DNA from: Prado023 sp963753075
GTDB lineage: Bacteria > Actinomycetota > Actinomycetes > S36-B12 > CAIYMF01
Assembly (NCBI GenBank): GCA_963753075.1
Contig: CAVWAR010000002.1
Location: 620,001 to 684,000 of the forward strand
Direction of reading: 5' to 3'
Length of the DNA stretch: 64,000 nucleotides
Under the pieces are notes generated by a model. That model worked only from the letters and a program-made list of their open reading frames with translations. It was not told the origin of the DNA and made no database searches. A program made the translations under genes and the position numbers. Below, piece by piece: positions 50,544 to 59,960 of the stretch (positions within the stretch are counted from its first letter, which is position 1; every line of letters begins with the position of its first letter).

Positions 50544-52775
50544 TCACGGCACCGGGACGGCCCTCAGGTCGTCGACCAGTAGCACGATCGGGGAGTTCGT
50601 CGCGCTGCTCGATAGGTAGGTGTTGACTCCGATTGCACCAGGAGCCTGAAGGCCCGGAGTGCTATCGGTCGTGGCCGCGGCCCAGCCAGCGGGCTCCGGA
50701 TCGCCGGGTTCCCACGCCTTGGCTCGGATGGTGGTCGGGCTCGTGCCTGTCACCTCGACGCGGGTGTTGAGTGGTGTGCTGGGTGAATAGGTGAGGCCGG
50801 GGATGTACGCGGCCGACCGGATCGCCGTCTCAGCCCCCGATGCCGAGACTCGGTTGAGTTCGAGCACCACTCTGGAGTCGTTGCGGAAGACGAACTTCGC
50901 TCGGTACGCCCCCGCTCCCGGCACAGAGCGCCCGACCACACTGGCGTAGAGGCCGCCTCCTGTTGTCGCCTTGTCCGGGCCCATTGACACTGTCATGTTC
51001 GTGGAGGTGCTGGAGACGTCCTGCAGATAGACACTCCGGGTGCTGGCCCGCACGTTCGACTGCTGACCGAGGCCTCCGCCGACCGACAGCGCAGTCTCGA
51101 CGTTCCCGGTCCAGTCCCCACCAGTGTCTGCGGAGCCCCACCCAGTTGCCACAGAGCGGCCGAAGGCATCGCTCGCCAGGGTGTCACCGGCAGGGGGGTC
51201 AGCGACCATCACGCCTTCGGTGGCAGTGTCAACGGCCCCCCCATCGTCGGTCACTTCAAGTGTGATCGTGTAGTTGCCTGCGGCGGAGTAGGTGTGCGCC
51301 TCCGGCGTAGCTCCGGTCGCGCTGGCGCCGTCGCCGAAGTCCCAGGCGAAGCTGTCGATGTCGCCGTCGGCGTCCGAGGATGCGCTGGCATCCACCGTCA
51401 CCTCAAGATGGGTCACTGACGTCGTGAAGCGGGCCGTGGGCGGCTCGTTGGGCGGGGGCGTGCTGGCTACCGTCACGCCCTCGGTGGCGGTTGCAGCCTC
51501 GCCCTCGTTGTCCGTCACGGTGAGTTCGATCGTGTACGTCCCGGGCGTGTCGAATGTGTGGGTGCCCGGGGTAGCGCCCGTGTCCGTCGCTCCATCGCCG
51601 AAGTCCCACTCGTAGCTGGTGATCGTCCCGTCCGGGTCCCGTGATGCGGACCCGTCAACCGTCACGTCCAACTCCGCGACCTCGGTCGTGAAACTGGGCT
51701 CCGGTGGTTGGTTGGCAGGCGGGGGGCCCACGTCGATGGAGAAGCCATCCGTGGCTGCGCCAGAGGTCGGCACGAATTCCGCCGAGAGGCGCGTGTCGGT
51801 GGCGCGGATGTCCAGGAGCCCGTAGGTGGGGTTCTCGTTGAGCCCGGAGAACGCCGCGAAGTAGTCCGCCTCAGGGTCCGCTGCATCCACGTTCCGCAGG
51901 GGTGTCCCGCCGGTACCCACCGTGGCGAAGACTGTGCCCTGGCCGTTGATGAAGGCGTCGTCGGAGTCGGAGACGCAGTCTGCGTCGAACGACCCGACCG
52001 CCAGGCTGGCGCATCCGGAGACCCCCGACCGCAACTGGTGGGTGCGCATGTAGCCGTGCTCGTGGCCGTGCAGGACGAGGTCCACGTTCTTCGACAGCAG
52101 CAAGTCGTAGAAGTCAGTATTGCTCGGGCAGTCGTACTGGCCGACTGACAGGCACGGGATATGCGCGGTCACCACGATCCATCGGGCGCCCTTGGCCCGG
52201 CCGCCGTCGATTGCCGAGTCGAGCCACGTGTAGTGCGCGTCACCCTCGGCGTACTCCCACAGGCCGTCTTCGAAGGTCAGGCCGGGTGATGTGTTGATGA
52301 CGCGTACCAGGGGATCGCCCTGCGGCAGGTCCATGAAGTACTCGCGCCCATAGGTGCCGACAACACCGGGTATCTGGTTCGGAAGGCAGGCGCTGTAGTT
52401 GTTGATGTCGCCGTCGCGGACGTCAAGGCTCTCGTGGTTGCCGGAGATCAGTTCGAAGGGGAATGCCTCGCCGACCTTGGTCTTCACGTACGTGCACCAT
52501 GCACTCTCGGTGCTCACATCCCGGTATGCGAGGTCGCCCAGCGCCAGGGCGGCGTCTGGATCGCGGGTGGCCATCTCGGTCAGCACTGACTCGGTGGCGG
52601 TTCGGGCACCGAAGTCCCCTGCAGCGACAAGATGGACCTCGTTGGCGGCACCAGCCTGCGGGACGGCAACCAGCAGGCCGATGAGGGGGATCGCTGCCAG
52701 GGCCCCGATCCACAGCCGGCGGCGCCTCGTTCTGGTACCAGATCCGTGCGCGGCTGTCTCCGGGTTTCGTGCCAT
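50544..52775 (-). CDS. Secreted metallophosphoesterase with two PKD domains and LamG-like C-terminus
   Basis: 743 residues. Signal peptide after RTRRRRLW (IGALAAIPLIGLLVAVPQ), a phosphoesterase domain very close to the one in the neighbouring gene (AAGDFGART, LALGDLAYRD, ISGNHESLD, TAHIPC, HGHEHGYM), two diverged PKD domains (YEWDFGDGATDTG and FAWDFGDGASATG), and a different C-terminal domain of about 210 residues (SDAFGRSVATGWGSADTGG, then VVLELNRVSA, LLVDDLRA) like a concanavalin/LamG carbohydrate-binding fold. GGAGG 6 bases before the ATG. Tandem duplication followed by exchange of C-terminal modules explains the pair. Substrate unknown; the lectin-like end suggests a glycan surface. Confidence 0.9.
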   Translation of the reverse strand: MARNPETAAHGSGTRTRRRRLWIGALAAIPLIGLLVAVPQAGAANEVHLVAAGDFGARTATESVLTEMATRDPDAALALGDLAYRDVSTESAWCTYVKTKVGEAFPFELISGNHESLDVRDGDINNYSACLPNQIPGVVGTYGREYFMDLPQGDPLVRVINTSPGLTFEDGLWEYAEGDAHYTWLDSAIDGGRAKGARWIVVTAHIPCLSVGQYDCPSNTDFYDLLLSKNVDLVLHGHEHGYMRTHQLRSGVSGCASLAVGSFDADCVSDSDDAFINGQGTVFATVGTGGTPLRNVDAADPEADYFAAFSGLNENPTYGLLDIRATDTRLSAEFVPTSGAATDGFSIDVGPPPANQPPEPSFTTEVAELDVTVDGSASRDPDGTITSYEWDFGDGATDTGATPGTHTFDTPGTYTIELTVTDNEGEAATATEGVTVASTPPPNEPPTARFTTSVTHLEVTVDASASSDADGDIDSFAWDFGDGASATGATPEAHTYSAAGNYTITLEVTDDGGAVDTATEGVMVADPPAGDTLASDAFGRSVATGWGSADTGGDWTGNVETALSVGGGLGQQSNVRASTRSVYLQDVSSTSTNMTVSMGPDKATTGGGLYASVVGRSVPGAGAYRAKFVFRNDSRVVLELNRVSASGAETAIRSAAYIPGLTYSPSTPLNTRVEVTGTSPTTIRAKAWEPGDPEPAGWAAATTDSTPGLQAPGAIGVNTYLSSSATNSPIVLLVDDLRAVPVP

Positions 52776-52934
52776 TGGGGCCTCCTATGTCCCATTCGTC
52801 AGGCTAGCCCCGTCACGCGAAGCCTGTCACCCTGGCTTCCGGGTCCGGAGCCGCCCTGCGTTCCCGGACGGATCCGGCCGGTCAGCCCGGGAGCGTAGGG
52901 TGGCATCCCCTCCCACCACCTCCAGGAGCACGTC

Positions 52935-54191
52935 GTGACCGCCCGTCGAGCCCCGGTGATCCTGCTCCAGGTCGCCAACCTGCTCGGTGGTGTGGCGAAC
53001 TCCACCGTCGCCGTCCTGATCCCCTGGCTGGTGCTGCAGGAGACGGGGTCAGCCGCGGATGCCGGCGTGGTCGCGGCGGCTGCGGCGATACCGGGCATCG
53101 TGGTGTCCCCCTTCGTCGGTGCCCTCGTGGACCGTTTCGGCCGACGCCGCGTGTCGGTTGCCTCGGATGCCATGTCGGCCTTCTCCGTTGCCCTGTTCCC
53201 CCTGGCCGCCAACGCCGGCCTGCTCACGCTGGGCGCGATCGTGGCGCTGGCCGTGCTCGGCGCAACCTTCGACCCCGCTGGCTACACGGCGCGCAAGTCG
53301 CTCATCCCGGACGTCGCCCATGCAGGACGTTTCTATGTCGACAGGATCAACGGTGTCCACGAGGGGGTCTTCGCCGCAGGCTGGGTGATCGGACCCGCAC
53401 TGGCTGCCATCGGGATCAGCACGATCGGCGTGATCTCCACCTTCTGGGTGACTGCGGCTGCGTTTGTGCTTGCGATCGTTGCGGTGGGCGGGATCCACGT
53501 CACTGAGGCGATCGGTGAGTCCCGCCACGAGGCCGGTGAGGAGCACGAGCCGTTCTGGGCCTCCATCTCCCGGGGAGCCCGGATCCTCTGGAGCGACCGG
53601 GCCCTGCGAGTCCTCACCCTGGCGATCGCCGTGCTCGCGATGGTCTACATGCCGACCGAATCGGTGCTGATGCCGGTGTACTTCGAGTCGACCGGGCAGC
53701 CGACCGCCTACGGCCTGACGCTGACGTCGCTGGCAGCGGGCGGCATGGTGGGGTCGTTCTCCTACGGGTGGCTCTCGGCGCGGCTGTCCAAGCACCACAT
53801 CGTTGTGCTCGTCATGGTCATGGTGACGGTGGCGATCATTCCCATGGCATTCCTTCCACCCCTGCCGGTGTTCGTTGTGGCCGGGTTCCTGCTGGGCCTG
53901 GGTTGGGGGCCGATGAATCCGCTGCTCAACTCGCTGGTGCAGACCCGGGTGCCCGCGCACGTGCAGGGCCGCGTGTACGGCGTGCAGACGGCGCTGTTCT
54001 ACGCCGCCCCGCCCATCGGCCTCCTGCTGGCCGGCGTGGCTGTCGAGGCGTGGGGCGTCCAGCTCGTCTACGCCATCATCGGCGTGCTGCTGGTGGGGCT
54101 GTCGCTGCTCATCGCCACGCTGCCGTCGCTGCGCGGCCTCAACGAGAGCTCCACGGCAGACGCCACAGGCGGCAACAACTCGGCCGCATAG
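52935..54191 (+). CDS. MFS transporter (major facilitator superfamily efflux type)
   Basis: 418 residues with 12 predicted spans. The motif A-like loop between helices 2 and 3 reads GALVDRFGRRRVSVA, and a short cytoplasmic loop links the two halves (ESRHEAGEEHEPFWASISRG, with an acidic, charged character). Related to MFS proteins annotated as enterobactin or macrolide exporters, but no substrate is readable. GTG start with AGGAG upstream. Divergent from the phosphoesterase at 50544-52775. A degraded copy of its 5' end lies at 50354-50418. Confidence 0.88.
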   Translation: MTARRAPVILLQVANLLGGVANSTVAVLIPWLVLQETGSAADAGVVAAAAAIPGIVVSPFVGALVDRFGRRRVSVASDAMSAFSVALFPLAANAGLLTLGAIVALAVLGATFDPAGYTARKSLIPDVAHAGRFYVDRINGVHEGVFAAGWVIGPALAAIGISTIGVISTFWVTAAAFVLAIVAVGGIHVTEAIGESRHEAGEEHEPFWASISRGARILWSDRALRVLTLAIAVLAMVYMPTESVLMPVYFESTGQPTAYGLTLTSLAAGGMVGSFSYGWLSARLSKHHIVVLVMVMVTVAIIPMAFLPPLPVFVVAGFLLGLGWGPMNPLLNSLVQTRVPAHVQGRVYGVQTALFYAAPPIGLLLAGVAVEAWGVQLVYAIIGVLLVGLSLLIATLPSLRGLNESSTADATGGNNSAA

Positions 54192-54255
54192 TGCCGGGGT
54201 CGGGGTTTGTGGCGATGTGCTGGGAGGGCCGGCCGCAGGGGGTCGGCACAAGGGT

Positions 54256-54285
54256 GAGGGGCCCGGCCTCTCGGCTGGACCCCTC
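54256..54285. terminator. Hairpin between convergent MFS and etfD genes
   Basis: GAGGGG and CCCCTC arms with an 18-base loop containing inner pairing, midway in the 107-base convergent gap. Fits a bidirectional terminator, though the arms are short. Confidence 0.45.
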
Positions 54286-54298
54286 GTACCTCGAGCTG

Positions 54299-56527
54299 CT
54301 ACTCCGCCGTCGGTACCTTGACCGAGTCCAGCAGCAGGGAGGCCACGTCGACGACCTCGGCCAGCGGGGCGTCGTCGCCGGACTCCTGGGTCCGCACGGT
54401 CACGCCGTCGTGGAGCATGACCGAGCAGAACGGGCAGGCCACGGCGATCTTCTCCGCGCCGGTCCCGAGTGCCTCGTCGGCCCGGTTCTGGTTGACCCGG
54501 GTTCCGAGCCGCTCCTCCATCCACATCTGGGCACCGCCGGCGCCGCAGCAGAAGGACTTGTCGCCGGTGCGCTCCATCTCAACGAGCCGGACTCCGGGCA
54601 CGGACGCGACCAGCTCGCGGGGCGGCACGTAGACCTTGTTGTGCCGACCCAGGTAGCACGGGTCGTGGTAGGTGACCGTCTCGTCGAGGGGGGTCAGCGG
54701 CTTGAGTCGCTTGTCGCTGAGCAGGGTCGCGAGCAGCTGGCTGTGGTGTACGACCTCGTAGTTGCCGCCCAGCTGCGGGTACTCCCGAGCGATGGTGTTC
54801 ATGCAGTGCGGGCAGGTCACGACGATCTTCTTGGCCTTGACCTCGTTGAGCACCTCGACGTTCTGCATGGCCTGCATCTGGAAGAGGAACTCGTTGCCGG
54901 CGCGGCGGGCAGGGTCACCGGTGCAGGTCTCGCCCTCACCCATGACCATGTACTTCACGCCCGCCACGTTGAGCAGCTCGGCGACATCCTTGGTGGTCTG
55001 CTTCGCGCGGTCCTCGTAGGCGCCGGCGCAGCCGACCCAGAACAGGTACTCGACGTCGGCGGGGATCTCGTCCTCGCCCTCCATGCCGAAGACGGGGACC
55101 TCGAAGTCGACCTCGCTGATCCAGTCGTTGCGCTTCGAGGCGTTCATGCCCCACGGGTTGCCCTTGTTCTCGATGTTCTTGAACAGGCTGTTGAGCTCGC
55201 TGGGGAACTCGCTGGCGATCATCACCTGGTGACGACGCATGTCGACGAAATGATCGATGTGCTCGATGTCGACTGGGCACTGGTTGACGCACGCGCCGCA
55301 CGTGGTGCACGACCAGAGCGCGTCCACATCGATGACCGGTCCCTCCTGCGAGCGATGGCCCGACGCGTCGTAGCCGTCGGTGTCGCGGTGCGGGTCGAAG
55401 TCGCGCTCCCCGATCAGCGGCCGCTCCACCTGGGCGGCCACGCTGGCAGGCATCGTCGCCAGCACGTCGGCGTCCACCTCGCCGAACTCGACGTTCTTGC
55501 CGTCGAGCTTCTTCTGGGTGGCCTCGATGTAAGGGGCCTTGAGGAACGCGTGGTCGCGCAGGTCCATCATCATGAGCTTCGGGCTCAGCGGCTTGTCGGT
55601 GTTCCACGCCGGGCACTGGCTCTGGCAGCGACCACACTCGGTGCAGGTCGCCATGTCGAGCAGGCCCTTCCACGTGAAGTCCTCGATGCGGCCACGGCCG
55701 AAGGTGGCGTCCTCCGCCGGATCCTCGAAGTCGATCTTCTCGTCGCCGGAGTACATCTCCAGCAGCGGGCCGAGCCCGTCGGGGCGCCGCGAGAAGTAGA
55801 CGTTCAGCGGGGCGGCGAAGATGTGCAGGTGCTTGCTGTGCAGCACGATCAGCAGGAAGCCCAGGATCACCGCGACGTGCAGCCAGATCCCGACCGTCTC
55901 CAACCACTCATTGGCGGTCTCGCCCAGCGGCTCGAGCCACCCGGCCACCGTCTGGGAGGCGAAGGCGCCGTCCATGCCCTCGCCGCCGTGCGCGTTGATC
56001 TTGGCGCCCCGGTACAGCAGCAGGGTCCAGACGACCGAGAAGATCATGAACAGCACGAGCCAGGCACCGCTCGTGTGCGACCCGAAGAAGCGCGACTCGC
56101 GGCCGCCCTTGGTGGGGTTGTTGCGCCACCGGATGATCGCGAACATGAGGATGCCGACGAGCACCAGGACCGCGAACAGGTCCTCCATGAACCGAACAAC
56201 GGGCCAGGTGCCGATGATCGGGAAGGCGAAGTCGGCGACGAAGAGCTCACCGAATGCTTCGACAACCGTGATGGTCAGGACCAGGAAGCCCCAGAACGCG
56301 AACACGTGGGCGATACCGGGGACGGTCCACTTGAGCAGCTTCTTCTGCCCGAGGACCTCGGTGACCTCGGCCTCGGCACGAGTCCCGACCTGGTCGGTGC
56401 GACCCACGGCAGGTTGCCCTGCGCGGACCAGCTTGGTGAGGAACCACGCGCGTTTGATGGCCAGGAACCCGGCCACCGCGATGATGATCACGCCAACCGA
56501 TGCCCGGATCAGCATCATCGAATCCAT
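54299..56527 (-). CDS. etfD: EtfD-like membrane oxidoreductase (ETF:quinone link for acyl-CoA dehydrogenases)
   Basis: 742 residues. The N-terminal about 260 residues form five spans of a nitrate-reductase-gamma-like, heme-type membrane domain (SMMLIRASVGVIIIAVAGF onward). Two [4Fe-4S] motifs follow (CTECGRCQSQCPAW and CTTCGACVNQCPVD), then two CCG domains (CPHCMNTIARE, and FCCGAGGAQMW) as in heterodisulfide reductase HdrD. This is the layout of M. tuberculosis Rv0338c, which passes electrons from ETF and acyl-CoA dehydrogenases to menaquinone. AGGAGG 8 bases before ATG 56527. The motif CTACCGGTCAGTAA 78 bases upstream recurs at the acyl-CoA dehydrogenase gene. Confidence 0.92.
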   Translation of the reverse strand: MDSMMLIRASVGVIIIAVAGFLAIKRAWFLTKLVRAGQPAVGRTDQVGTRAEAEVTEVLGQKKLLKWTVPGIAHVFAFWGFLVLTITVVEAFGELFVADFAFPIIGTWPVVRFMEDLFAVLVLVGILMFAIIRWRNNPTKGGRESRFFGSHTSGAWLVLFMIFSVVWTLLLYRGAKINAHGGEGMDGAFASQTVAGWLEPLGETANEWLETVGIWLHVAVILGFLLIVLHSKHLHIFAAPLNVYFSRRPDGLGPLLEMYSGDEKIDFEDPAEDATFGRGRIEDFTWKGLLDMATCTECGRCQSQCPAWNTDKPLSPKLMMMDLRDHAFLKAPYIEATQKKLDGKNVEFGEVDADVLATMPASVAAQVERPLIGERDFDPHRDTDGYDASGHRSQEGPVIDVDALWSCTTCGACVNQCPVDIEHIDHFVDMRRHQVMIASEFPSELNSLFKNIENKGNPWGMNASKRNDWISEVDFEVPVFGMEGEDEIPADVEYLFWVGCAGAYEDRAKQTTKDVAELLNVAGVKYMVMGEGETCTGDPARRAGNEFLFQMQAMQNVEVLNEVKAKKIVVTCPHCMNTIAREYPQLGGNYEVVHHSQLLATLLSDKRLKPLTPLDETVTYHDPCYLGRHNKVYVPPRELVASVPGVRLVEMERTGDKSFCCGAGGAQMWMEERLGTRVNQNRADEALGTGAEKIAVACPFCSVMLHDGVTVRTQESGDDAPLAEVVDVASLLLDSVKVPTAE

Positions 56528-56604
56528 GTCGCCAACCTCCTGGTCGGGGGTGTCCCGCCCGGCTCATTCTTTCGTGCGCCCTCAGCGGGTTTCCGCGGGG
56601 GATC

Positions 56605-56618
56605 CTACCGGTCAGTAA
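56605..56618. promoter_or_regulatory. Operator-like site upstream of etfD
   Basis: CTACCGGTCAGTAA contains TACCGGTCAGTA, matching TACCCGTCAGTA and TACCGGCCAGTA before the acyl-CoA dehydrogenase gene. It lies about 78 bases upstream of the etfD start, followed by CATAG. Probably bound by the same fatty-acid regulator (TetR type by form). Confidence 0.5.
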
Positions 56619-56803
56619 CATAGCCGATTCGCCCGAGCGGTGGGCAATCCGGGCACCCTCTCCGCCTGGCGATACGTGTGGGTTGCTGCCGATAGAGGGT
56701 CGCCAACCTGCACGGACCCCGTGCGGGCAGCTCGGGGGCCACTCGGCCGAATGCGCACTGGGATGGACCCGGTCACGGCCCGCATGGTTCCCCCGGAACG
56801 TGC

Positions 56804-56836
56804 CGGAGGGCCGCAGCGGTGCGCTCCGGCCCTCCG
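56804..56836 (-). terminator. Terminator hairpin after the 787-residue protein gene
   Basis: Perfect 10-base arms (cggagggccg and cggccctccg) with a 13-base loop, 34 bases downstream of the minus-strand stop at 56871. Confidence 0.65.
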
Positions 56837-56870
56837 ACGCTCACTCACCCCCGCTCGGGGGCGCTCTCCC

Positions 56871-59234
56871 TCACCCTGGTTGGTCACCACCAGGGCTGTC
56901 CTCGGCGTCGCCGCCCGCGTCACCAGCAGCCGCACCACCGACAGCGCCCGCTTCCGGGATCACCGCTGTCTCCTGGGAATCTGCCGCGGCCGACTCGGCG
57001 CCCGCCGCCCCGGCCGCCCCTGCCGCGGCGACCGTGCGACTGCCGATGAACCGGTTGCCCACGACGCCGGCGACCACGAGCAGCAGGATGCTGATCAGGA
57101 TGCGGGGCAGCGTGGCCGGGGCCTCGGTGTTGGCAGGGTCCACGCGGAACTCATAGGCGCCAGCCAACTTCGTGCCCTCGGGGGCGTCAGTCGGATCGCC
57201 GCCGTAGGGCAGCGGCGACGTGTGGGCGGCAGTGACCAAGCCCGCGACCTCCGCCTTGAGGTTGTCGGCCGTGTCGATGACGGCGCCCACCGCCTCCTTG
57301 CCGTCGGCGACGGCGGCATCGACCTCGATCTTGGCAGCTTGCAGGGCTACCGTGAGCTCGGCTGCATAGGAACCCAAGGAGGTCTTCACGCCCTCGATCC
57401 CGCCGCCGACCTGGTCGAGGCCTCCGGTGAGTTGCTGACCGCCCTCAGAGGCGAGGATCTGGTTGGTGATCTCCTCCAGGACCGCGTCCAGCGACGGCAG
57501 GTCCACACTCGTATCCGCCAGGCCCTGGCCGATGATGGTCAGTTCGGCAGACAGATCGACCAGCGATGCATCCAACGACACCAGGACGGAGTCAAGGCCC
57601 CGGAGCACGGGCTTCAGGGTCGTGACGATGCCCGGCAACTGGGTGCTGAGCAGCTTGAGCGCATCGGCGAGCGGGACCAGGATCGGGGCAGCCCGGTCGA
57701 GTGCTGCAGCAGCCTGGGCGAACTCGGGGCTGTTGATGAGCCTGGCCGCCTCCTGGAACCGGGGATCGTTGAGGATCGCGGCGATGTCCTGCAGCTCCTG
57801 GGACTCCAGGGCCGCAATGATCGCGTCGGAGTTGTCGCACACCTCCGGCGGCAGGCTCGGGTTGCTCCCGCGGCAGCCGAGCCTCACGGCCGTGATGAGT
57901 GCGGCAGCGTTGTCGGCGATGAATTGGATGTCCTCCGCGGCGTCAGCCAGGTCGCCGATCAACTCGGCATTCTCGAGGAGATTGTTGACCGGCTCGTTCA
58001 GGTCCACGAGTCTCTGCGCGTTCGCAGGCGTGAGCAGCGTCGCCGCTCGGTCGATATCATCCAGGACGCCGGAGTCCTCAATCTCCGTGACTCTGGCGAG
58101 CGCCCCGGTGACCACTTCCTGCAGTTCCTTGACCTGGGCTGTCGCACCCTCGGGGTTGTTCGGATCCACCAGGGCAGCGGTCGTCTGGAGGTTGGTCCCG
58201 AACTCGGTGAAGAAGTCGTTCACGGACCCCTCGAGCTTCTTGAGCGGATCCTCCCCGCCACCTTCGGTGAGCTTCTCCAACCCACCGATGACATCGGCGA
58301 CACCGGCCTTGATCGAGGCTACGTCACCAGTGACGTCCGGCGGCGGGACCGCATTGAAGAGCGCGTCCTTGCCCTCCTCAGCCTCTTCTGCTGTCTCCTC
58401 CTCCTCCGCGCCCTCGGGGATGTAGATGGGCAGCGCCTGGATGACCATGCTGGGGATGACGGCATCGGTGACGTTGGCCGACCAGCCGAACTGGGCGGTC
58501 CCGTCATCACTGAGGGGGGCGAACGGCAGCCCGATCCACACGACCTGCCAGTTCCCGCGACCGTCGGCTCCGGCCAGGCCGGAGCCGGTGTTCAGGCCGG
58601 CGAAGGTCTGGGGCAGGAAGGTCTCGGCCTGCACGACGAACGGGACGTCAGCCGTCACGGTCTTCTCGATCTCATCGCCTGTGACGCTCGTGATCGGGAC
58701 CGTCATCTCCTGTGAGGTCAGGTTGGTGACCGTGTAGGTCGCCGTCACGAGTCCGTCCTTGCCGACGAGATCCTGCGCGCTGATCGGTTCACCGTCGAGG
58801 GTGAACTCGGCGCTGAGCTCCACCGGCATCGCGCCGTCCTGGGGGAACAGGCTCACGGAGCGAGCGGTGCCGAAGCCCGAGTCGTTCAGGTCGATGGGGA
58901 ACAGGCCGTTCCCGTCCTCCTGCGGGATCGTGCCGAAGTTGTTCAGGCTGTGCAGCAGGGCTCCGTCCTCGGGGACCTCGACCGTGACCTCCGTGTCCGG
59001 CTCGCCCTGTGCGGTGATCTGCGTCACGGACCAGCGGAAGTCGATGGCGTCGGCGTTCGGCGTACCGTCCGCGTTGACACGGATCTGCACGCTCTGGGCG
59101 ACGGAGTTCTCGCTCTCGCGAGGTTCGAGGGGGTAGTCGCCGCTGGCCATCGCTGCGCTGGGGAGCAGCGCCATCGAGAGCACAGCAACGGCGGCGACGG
59201 GGCGCGTCCAGGCCATGTGGGAGTGGTTGCTCAT
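56871..59234 (-). CDS. Large exported helical protein with C-terminal membrane anchor
   Basis: 787 residues, not recognised by family. A signal peptide (VAAVAVLSMALLPSAAMAS), a beta-rich section of about 230 residues (VQIRVNADGTPNADAIDFRW onward), an acidic loop (EEEETAEEAEEGK), then about 400 residues of mainly helical sequence with regularly spaced Leu/Ala (LDRAAPILVPLADALKLL), and a C-terminal membrane span (LPRILISILLLVVAGVVGN) followed by an Ala/Gly/Glu-rich tail. The helical part recalls YhgE/Pip-type or X3LX2G-repeat exported proteins. It overlaps the upstream membrane-protein gene by 4 bases (ATGA) and must work with it, perhaps in envelope export. Confidence 0.7.
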   Translation of the reverse strand: MSNHSHMAWTRPVAAVAVLSMALLPSAAMASGDYPLEPRESENSVAQSVQIRVNADGTPNADAIDFRWSVTQITAQGEPDTEVTVEVPEDGALLHSLNNFGTIPQEDGNGLFPIDLNDSGFGTARSVSLFPQDGAMPVELSAEFTLDGEPISAQDLVGKDGLVTATYTVTNLTSQEMTVPITSVTGDEIEKTVTADVPFVVQAETFLPQTFAGLNTGSGLAGADGRGNWQVVWIGLPFAPLSDDGTAQFGWSANVTDAVIPSMVIQALPIYIPEGAEEEETAEEAEEGKDALFNAVPPPDVTGDVASIKAGVADVIGGLEKLTEGGGEDPLKKLEGSVNDFFTEFGTNLQTTAALVDPNNPEGATAQVKELQEVVTGALARVTEIEDSGVLDDIDRAATLLTPANAQRLVDLNEPVNNLLENAELIGDLADAAEDIQFIADNAAALITAVRLGCRGSNPSLPPEVCDNSDAIIAALESQELQDIAAILNDPRFQEAARLINSPEFAQAAAALDRAAPILVPLADALKLLSTQLPGIVTTLKPVLRGLDSVLVSLDASLVDLSAELTIIGQGLADTSVDLPSLDAVLEEITNQILASEGGQQLTGGLDQVGGGIEGVKTSLGSYAAELTVALQAAKIEVDAAVADGKEAVGAVIDTADNLKAEVAGLVTAAHTSPLPYGGDPTDAPEGTKLAGAYEFRVDPANTEAPATLPRILISILLLVVAGVVGNRFIGSRTVAAAGAAGAAGAESAAADSQETAVIPEAGAVGGAAAGDAGGDAEDSPGGDQPG

Positions 59235-59815
59235 TGGGTCACCTCCGTCGCATTCGCGGGATCCACGTCAACGGAATCGTCGGCGTCCGGTGCCGCTGCC
59301 ACCTCGGCGGCCTTCTCATCGTCAGTCGGCAAGAAGGTCTGGATCAGGATCGCGGCCAGGAATCCGAGCCCGAGCGGCAACAGGGTCTGGCCGATCGCGA
59401 TGGGCAGGGAGTAGTTCAGGCTCTGCGGGTCGAAGTCGAACCGGGTGGCGTAGACGCCGGCCAGCGCGCCGGAGGACAGGACACCACAGAGGAAATCGAC
59501 CTGTCGCCGGGTCCACATCGTGGCCAGGGCGACCAGGGCGATCGGGACGGCACCGCCGAGGAACAGCCCGATCTTCGTATCCGGGTAGATCATGGCGGCC
59601 AGGGCGAAGCCGAGCGCTCCCAACAGCACGCCCACCAGCAACCAGAGGCCACGAGCGAGCATGTGGCTGGGACTTCCGAGGTACGCCGCGGCTGCGCCTG
59701 CGCCGACACACAGTGCCGAGGTCAGCTGCAGCTCGAGACCGCCCAGTGGTCCGAGCAGGAGAATGATCAACAATCCGAGGATCATGCCCCCGGCCAATGC
59801 CCAAATGCGTCCCAT
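59231..59815 (-). CDS. Small polytopic membrane protein, partner of the 787-residue protein
   Basis: 194 residues with about five spans (WALAGGMILGLLIILLLGPL, LTSALCVGAGAAAAYLG, LWLLVGVLLGALGFALAAM, IGLFLGGAVPIALVALATM, LPIAIGQTLLPLGLGFLAAI) and an acidic C-terminal tail. No family recognised. GGGGAG 5 bases before ATG 59815. First gene of a two-gene operon with the exported protein, start and stop overlapping as ATGA. Confidence 0.75.
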   Translation of the reverse strand: MGRIWALAGGMILGLLIILLLGPLGGLELQLTSALCVGAGAAAAYLGSPSHMLARGLWLLVGVLLGALGFALAAMIYPDTKIGLFLGGAVPIALVALATMWTRRQVDFLCGVLSSGALAGVYATRFDFDPQSLNYSLPIAIGQTLLPLGLGFLAAILIQTFLPTDDEKAAEVAAAPDADDSVDVDPANATEVTQ

Positions 59816-59960
59816 GACAGCTCCCCTTCATGTTTGGTGGTCGCGAAACTAGCGCCACTCGCGGGCTGGAAGCACGTCGGTGCGGGAAGGATGGCCAGAT
59901 TCCTCGACGCCTTGTAGGCGCGTGCTCACACGCAGTGCTTCGCGCGTGCGTGCGTGCGGG

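Larger units (their letters stand above)
56528..56870. other. Upstream region of etfD (343 bases)
   Basis: Gap between the downstream end of the 56871-59234 gene and the etfD start. It holds the terminator at 56804-56836, the operator-like site at 56605-56618 and presumably the etfD promoter. A GCCCGAGCGGTGG stretch near 56630 resembles a tRNA D-arm, but no tRNA fold can be built. No gene seen. Confidence 0.55.

Noticed and set aside
53768..56623. Very long open frame (over 900 codons) on the plus strand opposite etfD
   Set aside because: It is antisense to a gene with unmistakable Fe-S and CCG motifs; high GC suppresses stops in this frame. Its sequence has no domain, and is rich in His/Asp/Gly as expected of a shadow.
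56625..56710. tRNA-like sequence (GCCCGAGCGGTGG resembles a tRNA-Ser D-arm)
   Set aside because: No acceptor stem, anticodon stem or T-loop could be paired in a consistent order on either strand.
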